Part shown: piece by piece, positions 17,016 to 25,376 of the stretch
Position numbering within the stretch: the first letter of the stretch is position 1
Layout of the letters: each line of letters opens with the position of its first letter
DNA from: Stenotrophomonas maltophilia
GTDB taxonomy: Bacteria > Pseudomonadota > Gammaproteobacteria > Xanthomonadales > Xanthomonadaceae
Reading direction: 5' to 3'
NCBI RefSeq assembly: GCF_003970865.1
Contig: NZ_RXLZ01000024.1
Location: forward strand, 1-63,924
DNA: 63,924 nt
Translations under genes and position numbers: made by a program
Notes under the pieces: model-generated
The model's input: only the letters and a program-made list of their open reading frames with translations
Database searches by the model: none
Told to the model about the DNA's origin: nothing

Positions 17016-18470
17016 ATGCGCCATCCCATCTTCCTTGTGATCCTGTTGCTGGCGGCTGCCGATGTGCGCGCCCAGCAGGATGATCTTCGTCGTGTGCTGG
17101 AGCAGGGCAGCGAACTGCGCCACCAGCAGCAGGACCAGCAGCGCCTGCAGCAGGCCGAGTCGGCGCGACCGACCATCACCATCGACGGCCAGACCCTGCG
17201 CGTGGAACGCACGGTCGACGATCTGGGCCAGGCGCTGTACCTGTCGCTGCAGCATCAGCAATGGGGCGCAGCGCAGCGCTTCCTGGACGAATACATCGAG
17301 CTGCCTGGCCACGACCCGTTGCTGCGCCACTACGCGCAGGGCGGCCTGGCGCGGGTGGCCGGCAATCACCACCGCGCGGCCAACGAGTACGAAGCACTGC
17401 TGGCGGCGCAGCCGGATTTCCTGCCGGCCCGCCTTGAGCTTGCACGTGTCTATGCCGAGGACCAGCGCGACCGCGATGCGGAGGCGTTGTTCACGGCCAT
17501 CGCCGGTGGCATCAATGCCGACGACCCCGCCACCGCAGGTGTGCGCGGGCGGGTGGACGCCTACCTGGCTGCGCTGCAGGCGCGCAAGCGCTGGAAAGGA
17601 GCGCTGGCAGCCGGCCCGGCATGGAGCGACAACATCAACCGCAGCTCGGCCAGCCGCACCTGCCTGTTCGGGGTGGGCGACACCTGCATCATCCAGCGCA
17701 ATCTTCCCGATGCCCAGCGCGCCATGGGCCTGGACTACGACGGCAACCTGGAACGTCGCTGGGCACTGGCCGGTCACCACGGCGTCTATGTGCGCGGGCT
17801 CGCGTTCGGCCAGGCATGGCGCGGGCACAGCGCCTACAACGAGCTCAATGCGAGCGTGCAGGCGGGCTATAGCTGGCGCAGCGCACGGCATACCCTGCAG
17901 ATCGCGCCGAGCTATGACTACCAGGGCCTGGGCAACCGGGCCCTGCAGGGCGGCAGCGGGCTGCATGGCGAATGGCAATATGCGTTGGACGCGCGCAGCC
18001 TGCTCAAGCTCGAGGCCGACTGGAAGCGCCAGCGCTATCGCCAGCGCGGCCTGGCCAGCAATTACGATGGTGAACTGGCCGCGGTGTATGCCACCTGGTT
18101 CCGTGCGCTCAACCCGCGCTGGACCCTCTTTGCCGGGCTGGACCTGAGTGACAGCCGCGCCGCCAATCCGGCCAACGGTTATCGCCAGCGTGGCCTGCGC
18201 CTGGGGGCGGCACGCCAGTGGACGGGTACCACCGCCACCGTGTTCGTGTCGTTGCGCGAGCGCGACTACGACGCGTGGAGCCCGCTGCTGGAGGCGCGGC
18301 GTGAGGACAGCGAACAGAACCTGATCGCCGTCGTCCGCAGCGAGCGCCTGGCGGTGGCCGGGCTGGTGCCCAGCCTGAGCCTGCGCTACGCGCGCATCGA
18401 CAGCAACGTCGGCTGGCTGTACAGCCACGACCGCAGCCTGCTCAGCCTGAAATGGGAGCGGGCCTTCTGA
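17016..18470 (+). CDS. Slam-family outer-membrane translocon (type XI secretion)
   Basis: A protein of about 484 residues with signal peptide (FLVILLLAAADVRAQ), a tetratricopeptide-like N-terminal half (YLSLQHQQWGAAQRFLDEYI, ARVAGNHHRAANEYEALLAA, ARLELARVYAEDQRDRDAEA) and a C-terminal DUF560-type barrel that starts near AGPAWSDNINRSS and ends in KWERAF. This is the architecture of surface lipoprotein assembly modulators, the translocons of type XI secretion. It most likely exports the hemophilin-like protein 90 bases upstream. I prefer the ATG at 17016, which gives a clean signal peptide; the ATG at 16995 is possible. Neither has a strong ribosome-binding site. Confidence 0.88.
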   Translation: MRHPIFLVILLLAAADVRAQQDDLRRVLEQGSELRHQQQDQQRLQQAESARPTITIDGQTLRVERTVDDLGQALYLSLQHQQWGAAQRFLDEYIELPGHDPLLRHYAQGGLARVAGNHHRAANEYEALLAAQPDFLPARLELARVYAEDQRDRDAEALFTAIAGGINADDPATAGVRGRVDAYLAALQARKRWKGALAAGPAWSDNINRSSASRTCLFGVGDTCIIQRNLPDAQRAMGLDYDGNLERRWALAGHHGVYVRGLAFGQAWRGHSAYNELNASVQAGYSWRSARHTLQIAPSYDYQGLGNRALQGGSGLHGEWQYALDARSLLKLEADWKRQRYRQRGLASNYDGELAAVYATWFRALNPRWTLFAGLDLSDSRAANPANGYRQRGLRLGAARQWTGTTATVFVSLRERDYDAWSPLLEARREDSEQNLIAVVRSERLAVAGLVPSLSLRYARIDSNVGWLYSHDRSLLSLKWERAF

Positions 18471-18606
18471 ACGCGCCGCTGCAACGCGGTGGTGAACGTG
18501 CCGTGGCCGCGATCTTCATCCATCATCACGCGCTCTTGTAGCCCGGTTCGCGCATCCTGCGGGCGTTGCGGCAGAGGTGGGCCGCGTGTATCGAGGAGCG
18601 CCGGTC

Positions 18607-19011
18607 GTGCTGGAAGCGGGCAACAAACCAGAGGGCCTGAAAGGGCTGCGTGTACTGGTGGCGGAGGATGAATTCGCCATCGCGATGTTCCTGGTCGACT
18701 ATCTGGAGCTGAAAGGCGCACAGGTGGTGGGGCCTGCCGGTGACCTGCAGGCGCTGGGGCAGTTGGTCGATACCCATCCCATCGATGTGGCATTGCTGGA
18801 CATCAACCTGGGCGGTGAGCAGGTCTATCCGCTGGCCGATCGGCTGGCCGAGGCGGGTACGCCCTTCCTGCTGACCTCCGGTTACGACGACAACCTGCCC
18901 AGCCGCTTCGCCAGCGCGCCGCGCTGCACCAAGCCTTATCACATCGAAACCCTGGTGCAGCAGCTGGCCGGGCTGGTGGCGGCGCCGCAGGTCTCTGCGG
19001 GCATCGCCTGA
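18607..19011 (+). CDS. Single-domain response regulator (receiver only)
   Basis: The 134-residue protein is one CheY-like receiver domain. Acidic residues in VAEDE, the phospho-acceptor aspartate in VALLDINLGG, and the threonine and lysine in LLTSGYDD and RCTKPYHI are all present. There is no output domain. I chose the GTG at 18607, which has GAGGAG eight bases upstream, over the GTG at 18577. It ends ten bases before the ATG of the HWE-kinase gene, so the two probably form a signalling pair, with the receiver acting as phosphate sink or as an adaptor. Confidence 0.82.
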   Translation: MLEAGNKPEGLKGLRVLVAEDEFAIAMFLVDYLELKGAQVVGPAGDLQALGQLVDTHPIDVALLDINLGGEQVYPLADRLAEAGTPFLLTSGYDDNLPSRFASAPRCTKPYHIETLVQQLAGLVAAPQVSAGIA

Positions 19012-19020
19012 TTGCGCGGC

Positions 19021-20616
19021 ATGTCGCGCCGTCCTGAAGGCATCCACGCCGCCAAGCTGCGTGGCGCGATGCCACCTGCGCCGCGCCTGCATGCGCGCCA
19101 CGATGGCATGGCCGCGCGCATCGCCCGCCACGACTGGTCATCCACGCCATTGGGTGCCTGCGAGCAGTGGCCGCCCCACCTGCGCGCCACCGTCGACCTG
19201 ATGCTGGCCCATGGCTTCCCGATGATCGTGCTGTGGGGCGAGCAGCTGGTGCAGCTCTACAACGATGGCTATGCCGAGATCCTGGCCGACAAGCATCCCG
19301 GTGGACTCGGCCAGCCGACCCGCGAGTGCTGGCCCGAGGTCTGGCACATCAACGGCCCGCTCTACACCCGTGTCTGGCAGGGCGAGACGCTCACCTTCGA
19401 GGACAAGCTGTACCCGCTGGTCCGCCGGGGGCGTCTGGAGGACATCTGGTTCACCATCACCTACAGCCCGATCCGCGGCGAGGAAGGGCGCATCAACGGC
19501 GTGCTGGTGACGATGTTCGAGACCACCGCCGCGCATCTGGCGCTGGCCGCGCGCGAGCGCGAGGAACTACGGCGGCGCGAGAGCGAGCGACGCCTCGAGC
19601 TGGCCTTCAGGATGCTGCCGGTGGGCCTGTGCATCGTCGATCTGCAGGGCCGCATGCTGCTGTCCAACGACCAGATGCGTGCCTACTTGCCCAGCGGCAA
19701 GGTACCTTCCACCGATGAGGCCAACCTGCATCGCTGGCGCGGCTGGCATGCGGACGGCAGCGCCATCGGGCCGGAGGATTTCGCCATCGCCCGTGCGATG
19801 CGCGGCGAGACCGTGGTGCCGGGGCTGGAGTTCCAGTACCTGCATGATGATGGCCGCGCGCGCTGGACCCGGGTCGCGGCCGCGCCCCTGCGCGATGGTG
19901 ACGGTGAGGTCAGCGGGGTATTCGCCATCGCCGTGGACATCGACGATCTCAAGCGTGCCACCGAGCGCCAGTCTGTGTTGCTGGCCGAACTGCAGCACCG
20001 GGTGCGCAACATCATGTCGACCATCCATGCCATTGCCTGGCGGACCCGCGAGTCGGTCAGCAGCGTGGATGAATACGCTGAACGGTTGTGCGGGCGACTG
20101 ATGTCGCTGGCACGCACGCAGAGCCTGCTGACCCGAGGCGCCAATGCCGGGGTCTGCCTGCGTGGCATGCTCGACGAGGAGATCGCGGCGCAGACGCCGG
20201 CAGCGGCCGCCTACCGCCTGCAGGGCGAAGACGTGCTGCTGCCGCCGAAGGCGGCCGAAGTGCTTTCCCTCGCGATCCACGAGCTGGCGACCAATGCCCT
20301 GCGGCATGGCGCACTGACCCATGAGGATGGCAGGATCGAGGTGACCTGGGATCTGCAGGTTCAGGCCGGCCAGCCATGGCTGGGCCTGCACTGGTGCGAG
20401 CGCCATGCCGAGGTGGAGGACTGGGAGCTGCCCCGGCAGCGTGGCCTTGGCCGGGCGCTGATCGAGCAGCGCGTGCCCTACGAGCTGGCCGGCAGCGGCG
20501 AGCTGCGCTTTGGCCCGCAAGGCCTGGATGCCTGGATCCGCTTCCCGCTGCGCGAGCGCGACAGCCTGCTGCAGACCGACGCCCCGGGCGCGACGGCGGA
20601 CGGTTCCGGCAGGTAA
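19021..20616 (+). CDS. HWE-family PAS-domain sensor histidine kinase
   Basis: A cytoplasmic kinase of 531 residues with no membrane helix. Two PAS-like sensor domains cover about residues 50-170 and 190-310. The dimerisation H-box LLAELQHRVRNIMSTIHAIAW holds the phosphorylated histidine, the N-box is HELATNALRHGAL, and HWCER gives the W-x-E signature that names the HWE group. Such kinases often answer light, redox or general stress; the ligand here is unknown. It directly follows the receiver gene. An in-frame TTG nine bases upstream is an alternative start. Confidence 0.87.
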   Translation: MSRRPEGIHAAKLRGAMPPAPRLHARHDGMAARIARHDWSSTPLGACEQWPPHLRATVDLMLAHGFPMIVLWGEQLVQLYNDGYAEILADKHPGGLGQPTRECWPEVWHINGPLYTRVWQGETLTFEDKLYPLVRRGRLEDIWFTITYSPIRGEEGRINGVLVTMFETTAAHLALAAREREELRRRESERRLELAFRMLPVGLCIVDLQGRMLLSNDQMRAYLPSGKVPSTDEANLHRWRGWHADGSAIGPEDFAIARAMRGETVVPGLEFQYLHDDGRARWTRVAAAPLRDGDGEVSGVFAIAVDIDDLKRATERQSVLLAELQHRVRNIMSTIHAIAWRTRESVSSVDEYAERLCGRLMSLARTQSLLTRGANAGVCLRGMLDEEIAAQTPAAAAYRLQGEDVLLPPKAAEVLSLAIHELATNALRHGALTHEDGRIEVTWDLQVQAGQPWLGLHWCERHAEVEDWELPRQRGLGRALIEQRVPYELAGSGELRFGPQGLDAWIRFPLRERDSLLQTDAPGATADGSGR

Positions 20617-20629
20617 AGGTCCATTTATC

Positions 20630-20655
20630 CCCAATTGGGCCAAATTGGGCATAAT
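20630..20655 (+). promoter_or_regulatory. Tandem palindromic operator and -10-like box before the Phd/zeta pair
   Basis: CCCAATTGGG (20630-20639, perfect palindrome) is followed directly by CCAAATTGGG (20640-20649) and then CATAAT, a likely -10 element. Two adjacent 10-bp sites overlapping a promoter fit autorepression by a Phd/YefM-type antitoxin, which binds such repeats as dimers. Confidence 0.6.
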
Positions 20656-20686
20656 GGCCTCAACTGTCCCCGTCTGGAGCCGTGCC

Positions 20687-21028
20687 ATGACCCTGCCGCT
20701 GGATCTGCCTGGCCTCGAAAAGGCCCCCGCGTCGTCGGTGAAGACCCGTGGCTGGCCGAGCCTGATGCGCACCGTGCGCGAGAAGCAGGCGTTGGTCATC
20801 ACCAACCACAACCACCCCGAAGCGGTGATCGTGGACATCCGCACCTACCAGGAACTGCTGGCCAAGGCCGCTGGCGGCGATGCCGGTGAGCGCAGCGAAG
20901 AACTGCTGCGCCTGCGCGGTGAGTTTGACCAGACCCTGGCCAGCCTGCAGCGCGGGGAGGGGCTGGGCAAGGTGCTGGGCCGGCCGATCCGCCGTGGTCG
21001 CAAGGTCACCCTCGGCCGTCCGCTCTGA
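20687..21028 (+). CDS. Phd/YefM-type (prevent-host-death) antitoxin-like protein
   Basis: A protein of 113 residues. The N-terminal ~70 residues have the Phd/YefM pattern (LMRTVREKQALVITNHNHPEAVIVDIRTYQELL), a small DNA-binding dimer fold; the basic C-terminus with RRGRKVTLGRP probably contacts the toxin or DNA. I prefer the ATG at 20687 with GGAG six bases upstream over the ATG at 20654. The toxin-like kinase gene starts three bases after its stop. The tandem palindromes upstream suggest autorepression. Pairing of a Phd fold with a zeta-type kinase is unusual. Confidence 0.78.
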   Translation: MTLPLDLPGLEKAPASSVKTRGWPSLMRTVREKQALVITNHNHPEAVIVDIRTYQELLAKAAGGDAGERSEELLRLRGEFDQTLASLQRGEGLGKVLGRPIRRGRKVTLGRPL

Positions 21029-21031
21029 CCG

Positions 21032-21655
21032 ATGGGGCGGATCCTGGTGCTGGCCGGCGTGAATGGCGCCGGCAAGAGTTCGCTGCTGGGCACCTGGCTG
21101 GAAGCCGAAGGGCTGGGCTGGTTCAACCCCGATTCGTTCACCCGCCGCCTGGTGGAGGCAGGCTGGCCGCTGCCCGACGCCAATGCCGAGGCCTGGCAGG
21201 AAGGCACCCGCCGCCTGCGCCAGGCCATGGCCGACGGCACGGACTTCGCCTTCGAGACCACACTGGGCGGCAACACCATTCCAGGCCTGCTGCGCGAGGC
21301 CTGTGAGCAGCATCATGTGGCGGTATGGTTCTGCGGCCTGGCCAGCGTCGAGCTGCACATCGCCCGCGTCGCTGCGCGGGTAGCGGCCGGTGGCCATGAC
21401 ATTCCGGTGGAGAAGATCCACGCCCGCTTCGATTCGGCGCGCGAGAACCTGCTGGACCTGCTGCCGCACCTGGCCGAGCTGCATGTCTACGACAACAGCG
21501 CGCCGGCCGACGCCGGCGGCTGCGTCGAGCCGCTGCCGGTGTTGGCGATGGCGCATGGCCAGCTGCAGTACCCGGTGTCGGTGGCCGAACTGCTGCATAC
21601 GCCGGACTGGGCCAAGCCCATCGTAATGCGTGCGATGGAGTTGGATACCCCGTAG
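21032..21655 (+). CDS. Zeta-toxin-like P-loop kinase
   Basis: The 207-residue protein has a Walker A motif GVNGAGKSS at residues 9-17, FNPDSF with the substrate-contacting aspartate, and FAFETTLGG, the zeta-toxin-like order. Zeta toxins phosphorylate UDP-N-acetylglucosamine and so poison wall synthesis; whether this one does is inference. It sits three bases after the Phd-like antitoxin gene, giving a two-gene toxin-antitoxin unit. It is shorter than streptococcal zeta. Its TAG stop abuts a SMAG palindrome. Confidence 0.78.
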   Translation: MGRILVLAGVNGAGKSSLLGTWLEAEGLGWFNPDSFTRRLVEAGWPLPDANAEAWQEGTRRLRQAMADGTDFAFETTLGGNTIPGLLREACEQHHVAVWFCGLASVELHIARVAARVAAGGHDIPVEKIHARFDSARENLLDLLPHLAELHVYDNSAPADAGGCVEPLPVLAMAHGQLQYPVSVAELLHTPDWAKPIVMRAMELDTP

Positions 21656-21677
21656 TAGATCCACGCCATGCGTGGAT
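21655..21677 (+). repeat. SMAG/REP palindrome
   Basis: GTAG followed by ATCCACGCCATGCGTGGAT, a near-perfect hairpin. Its first G is the last base of the zeta-like gene stop codon. Confidence 0.9.
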
Positions 21678-21767
21678 ACCTTTCACACATCGCGCGAAAC
21701 CGCGCCGTGCACGACTGGGCGTCACCGGAGCTGCGGTTAGACTGACCGCACACTCAAGGAGGATGAC

Positions 21768-22385
21768 ATGCACGGACCCGCGATATTCCGCTCCACTTCG
21801 ATCTGCCTGGTGCTTGCTGCGCTGGCGCTGTCCAGCCTGACGGCGATGGCCGCGCCGGTCGCGTCCAAGCGGGTGGCGCCGCCGCCAAGCCTGGTACAGG
21901 CCTATCGGGCCGCCGAAGCCAACCTGCGGCTGATTCCCGGCGACGACATTGAATCCGATTTCCGTCCGGTGTGGACCGCTGTTGCCGACCTCGATGGCAA
22001 TGGCCGTGCCGAGGTCGTGTACTTCTACACGTCCACCTACACCGGCGGCAGCTTCGCGCAGCGCAATGTGGTGGCGGTGATGACGGCGCTGACGGCAAAC
22101 GATCCGCGCGGCCAGGAGAACCCGAACAGCCTGTCGCCGGTGGAAGCAGAGGACTATGCCGCCATCCGCCAGTATGGCTATGGTGACGACGCGGTTGAAC
22201 AGATTCCAGGCGCCATCCGTGCCATTCGCATCCAGGGTGATCGCATCATTGTCGATTTCACCGTCAGTGCCGGTGCGACGGTCTGCGAATGGAAGAGCCC
22301 GAACCGCCACGTCTGTCCGCCGGACGGAAACTACACTTGGACGCTGCGTTGGACGCCGGGGAAGCTGGCCCGCATCAAGACGTAG
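21768..22385 (+). CDS. Secreted protein of unknown function
   Basis: The 205-residue protein starts with a signal peptide (SICLVLAALALSSLTAMA cleaved before AP). The mature region contains WTAVADLDGNGRAEVVYFYTS, which resembles a single FG-GAP or EF-hand-like calcium loop (DxDGNG), and two cysteines near the C-terminus (TVCEWKSPNRHVCPP) that could form a disulphide in the periplasm. I do not recognise a named family. It has an AGGAGG ribosome-binding site and stands alone between the toxin pair and a convergent MFS gene. Confidence 0.75.
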   Translation: MHGPAIFRSTSICLVLAALALSSLTAMAAPVASKRVAPPPSLVQAYRAAEANLRLIPGDDIESDFRPVWTAVADLDGNGRAEVVYFYTSTYTGGSFAQRNVVAVMTALTANDPRGQENPNSLSPVEAEDYAAIRQYGYGDDAVEQIPGAIRAIRIQGDRIIVDFTVSAGATVCEWKSPNRHVCPPDGNYTWTLRWTPGKLARIKT

Positions 22386-22394
22386 CGCCAGGCA

Positions 22395-22418
22395 GCGCCG
22401 GGCGTATCCACCCGGCGC
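22395..22418. terminator. Hairpin between convergent genes
   Basis: GCGCCGGG and CCCGGCGC form an 8-bp stem with an 8-base loop ten bases after the secreted-protein stop. No T-run follows, so termination efficiency is uncertain. It lies just before a SMAG element, between two convergent genes. Confidence 0.5.
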
Positions 22419-22428
22419 CACTGGCCCC

Positions 22429-22451
22429 GTAGATCCACGCTATGCGTGGAT
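22429..22451 (+). repeat. SMAG/REP palindrome
   Basis: GTAG followed by ATCCACGCTATGCGTGGAT, the same subgroup as the copies at 4405 and 21655. It lies in the convergent gap before the MFS gene end. Confidence 0.9.
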
Positions 22452-22469
22452 CGCGTTTCGCGCCCGGCC

Positions 22470-23957
22470 TCAGGCCGGCTTCACCTGCTCGGGCTCCGCA
22501 ACGTCCGGCAGCGGCGGCAGGCTCGGGTCCACCGTGACCGGCACATCGCTCTTCAACAACGCCGCAGCTTCCCTGTCGCTGGCGACCGCCGGCGGTGAAC
22601 CACGCAGCGGCAGGCCGGCGGTTTCCTTCACGAACAGCATGGTCACCAGGCCGATCACCGCCGCGCCCATCAGGTAATAGGCCGGCACCAGCGGGTCGCC
22701 GGTACGTTCCACCAGCCACGCGGTCACCAGTGGCGTGGTGCCACCGAACAGCGACACCGAGACGTTGAAGGCGATCGACAGCGCGCTGTAGCGTACCGGG
22801 GTGTAGAACAGTGCCGGCAGCGTGGACGGCATCGAGCTGGTGAAGCACACCAGTGCCAGTCCCAGCAGCATCAGGCCGAGGAAGATCAGCCAGTCGTTGC
22901 CGCTGCCGATCAGCAGCAGGCAGGGCACGGCCAGCACCAGCAGCGCGATGCAGGCACCGATGATCATCGGGCGGCGGCCAAGCTTGTCACTGAACAATCC
23001 GCCGACGATGTTCAGCGGCATCATCACCAGCATCACGATGATGATCAGCAGCAGGCCCTTGCTCTCGGCGTAGTTCATGGTGACGCTGAGGTAGCTGGGC
23101 ATGTAGGTCAGCAGCATGTAGTCGGTGACGTTGAACACCAGCACCAGGCCCATGCACACCAGCAGCTGGCGGCCATGTACCTGGAACAGCGCGCCCAGCC
23201 CCGGACGATCGTGCTCGCGCTTCTCGGCTTCTTCGGCGAAGGCGCGGAATGCCGGTGTTTCCTCCAGCTTCATGCGCATGTACAGGCCGAGCAGGCCGAG
23301 TGGGCCGGCCACCAGGAACGGAATGCGCCAGCCCCAGTCCAGCATCTGCTCGCTGCTCAGCAGCATGTGCAGCGCGGTCACGGTACCGGCGCCTGCGATG
23401 TAGCCGCCCAGCGTGCCGAACTCCAGCCAGCTGCCCATCAACCCACGGTTGCGGTCGGTGGAATACTCGGCGATGAAGGTTGCCGCACCGCCATACTCGC
23501 CGCCGGTGGAGAAGCCCTGTACCACGCGCGCCAGCAGCAACAGTACCGGCGCCCAGATGCCGATGCGCTCATAGGAGGGAATCAGGCCGATCGCAAACGT
23601 GCCCAGCGCCATCAGGATCATGGTGAACGCCAGTACTTTCTGGCGCCCATAACGGTCGCCGAGCGGGCCGAACACCAGGCCGCCGAGCGGACGCACCAGG
23701 AATGCCACGGTAAAGGTGGCGAAGGCGGCGATCACCTGTGCGGTAGGGTTGCTGGACGGGAAGAACACCTGGCCGATGGTGACGGCGAGATAGCCATAGA
23801 CACCGAAGTCGAACCACTCCATGGCATTGCCGAGTGCGGCGGCGCCGACGGCGCGCTTGAGCATGGGCTTGTCGACGACGGTGATCTCATCGACCTTCAG
23901 GTGGCGGCGGCGTTTGAACCAGCCGAAATGGGCATGTGCCTCGGGCGTGTCCTGCAT
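22470..23957 (-). CDS. MFS transporter, ProP-like metabolite:H+ symporter
   Basis: A 12-helix major-facilitator protein of 495 residues. GNAMEWFDFGVYGYLA in helix 1, the loop motif GDRYGRQ between helices 2 and 3, and RVVQGFSTGGEYGGAATFIAEY in helix 4 are typical of the metabolite:H+ symporter group that includes the osmoprotectant transporter ProP and citrate or shikimate carriers. Substrate therefore is an osmolyte or organic acid, not decided. The ATG at 23957 has AAGGGAG upstream; the much longer frame before it lacks coding character. The C-terminal ~40 residues form a proline-rich cytoplasmic tail. Confidence 0.88.
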   Translation of the reverse strand: MQDTPEAHAHFGWFKRRRHLKVDEITVVDKPMLKRAVGAAALGNAMEWFDFGVYGYLAVTIGQVFFPSSNPTAQVIAAFATFTVAFLVRPLGGLVFGPLGDRYGRQKVLAFTMILMALGTFAIGLIPSYERIGIWAPVLLLLARVVQGFSTGGEYGGAATFIAEYSTDRNRGLMGSWLEFGTLGGYIAGAGTVTALHMLLSSEQMLDWGWRIPFLVAGPLGLLGLYMRMKLEETPAFRAFAEEAEKREHDRPGLGALFQVHGRQLLVCMGLVLVFNVTDYMLLTYMPSYLSVTMNYAESKGLLLIIIVMLVMMPLNIVGGLFSDKLGRRPMIIGACIALLVLAVPCLLLIGSGNDWLIFLGLMLLGLALVCFTSSMPSTLPALFYTPVRYSALSIAFNVSVSLFGGTTPLVTAWLVERTGDPLVPAYYLMGAAVIGLVTMLFVKETAGLPLRGSPPAVASDREAAALLKSDVPVTVDPSLPPLPDVAEPEQVKPA

Positions 23958-24535
23958 GGGGGCTCCCTTGTAGGTATGGAATAGGGGAATGGGTGGTGTG
24001 GTGTGTCCCGGAAATCGGAAACGGCGATGCGGGCGCAAGTGGCGCGGAGGCATCGATGGGTGGCGTGGGGGCCGGGGAATGTGTGCAGGCGCAACGCCAC
24101 GCGCACGGCAAAGCACCGCCGCAGGGGCGGAGACGCGACAACGGGATCACAACGACCGCGCAGTCAGCGGCCGGGTATCACATCAGCGTAGGGGTGCAGG
24201 CAAGAGGGCCTGCGGGCGTCATCCGCCGGGATCCAGCGCAAGGCGATGGAAATGCAGGGCGGGAGCATTCGTGGCAAGCGAAGCGCCGGTCGGCAGTGCT
24301 TCCCACGTAACAGGTGCGCCCGTCACGTAGTGGGTCTTGTCGATCATTGATTCATCATAACGGCATCGGCGTGAGCGTGCAGCGAAGCGGACTGATCTGC
24401 ACGCTGTGTTCCATCGCGCCTGTTCATCTGCACTGAACGCGATGACGTGCATTGAACGAACTCTGGCCGTAGCGCTCACATGATCCTGTCTACGGTGGTG
24501 GTGAACGCAATAACGCAATCGAGAAGGAGCATCGC
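23958..24535. other. 578-base intergenic region, no gene supported
   Basis: This lies between the divergent MFS and host-attachment genes. I see no convincing coding frame; a 42-codon minus-strand frame (24219-24347) lacks GC3 bias and a ribosome-binding site. The stretch 24330-24500 is less GC-rich than its surroundings and should hold the promoters of both genes. No repeat or RNA structure stood out. Confidence 0.6.
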
Positions 24536-24952
24536 ATGACCCGTCGCATTCCCGAAGGTACGCTGATCATTGTCGCCGATGGCGGTTCGGCTCGCGTGTT
24601 CACCAACGTCGGCAGCGATCATCAGCTGACGCTGAAGCAGGAAGGCGAACTGCGCCTGCAGGACATCAGCGAGCAGGGTGTATCCGGGCAGGGGCCTGCG
24701 GGTGCAGTGCCGAAGGACATGTCGGTCTCGCAGCTCAATGAGGCCACGTTCGCCAAGCAGGTGGCGGAACAGCTCAATGAGGATGCGTTGAAGAACCGCT
24801 ATGCACATCTGGTGCTGATCGCGGATCCGACCACGCTGGGGCGCATCCGTCCGCTGCTGCACAAGGAAACCCAGGCCCGCCTGCTGGGCGACATCGCCAA
24901 GGACCTGACCAACGCGCCGTTGGCGGATATCCAGAAGGCGCTGGCGGCGTAG
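24536..24952 (+). CDS. Host-attachment-family protein
   Basis: The 138-residue soluble protein matches the family called protein required for attachment to host cells: LIIVADGGSARVF at the N-terminus, a variable central stretch with an internal insertion of unknown role, and HLVLIADPTTLGRIRPLLHK near the end. The fold is release-factor eRF1-domain-like. The biochemical activity of the family is unknown despite its name, which comes from Agrobacterium. An AAGGAG ribosome-binding site sits six bases before the ATG. It stands alone, followed six bases later by the broken thioredoxin gene. Confidence 0.82.
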   Translation: MTRRIPEGTLIIVADGGSARVFTNVGSDHQLTLKQEGELRLQDISEQGVSGQGPAGAVPKDMSVSQLNEATFAKQVAEQLNEDALKNRYAHLVLIADPTTLGRIRPLLHKETQARLLGDIAKDLTNAPLADIQKALAA

Positions 24953-24957
24953 CGCGG

Positions 24958-25280
24958 ATGCCTTTCATGCGCGATCACCTGTCGGCGGAGCCCGGTCGCC
25001 CGGATGTGGAGGCACGGGTCAGCTGGCAGCTCCTTGAGTTCGGTGCACCCTGGTGTGGCCATTGCCAGGCCGCGCAGACCGCGTTGCAGCCTTTGTCGAA
25101 GCGAATGATCTGCCGCACTGGAAGATCGAGGATGGCAAGGGAAGGCCATTGGGGCGGGCGTTCAAGGTGAAGCTGTGGCCTACGGTGGTGCTGCTGCACG
25201 ATGGAGAAGAGGTCGCGCGGGTGGTAAGGCCGCTGGACAGCGCGGACCTCATGGCGTTGCAGAGCGCGCTTCCCGATTGA
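24958..25280 (+). pseudogene. Thioredoxin-like gene broken by a frameshift
   Basis: The first frame encodes an N-terminus with LLEFGAPWCGHCQAAQTALQ, a thioredoxin active-site WCxHC. After about position 25075-25090 the homologous sequence continues in the frame two bases over, reading FVEANDLPHWKIEDGKGRPL and KLWPTVVLLHDGEEVARVV up to a stop at 25280. A single-base insertion or deletion explains this. Together the halves would give a complete ~108-residue protein with the cis-proline WPT motif. It may be a true pseudogene or a base-call error, because the window also carries homopolymer noise at its start. Confidence 0.8.
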
Positions 25281-25376
25281 AGATTGAACCGGGCGTGGGA
25301 CGCGGGGCAGTCGCACTGCAGCATGCGGCGTGACAGGCCCGGTGCTAGCATCCGGCTACCATCTGAATCGATCCAA

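Noticed and set aside
13942..18428. Very long minus-strand open frames (about 735 and 799 codons) opposite the receptor, hemophilin and Slam genes
   Set aside because: They are antisense shadows of strongly GC3-biased genes, rich in Ala, Arg, Gly and Val with no domain pattern. The plus-strand genes have signal peptides and family motifs.
24219..24347. 42-codon minus-strand frame between the MFS and host-attachment genes
   Set aside because: It has no ribosome-binding site, weak third-position GC and no recognisable motif.
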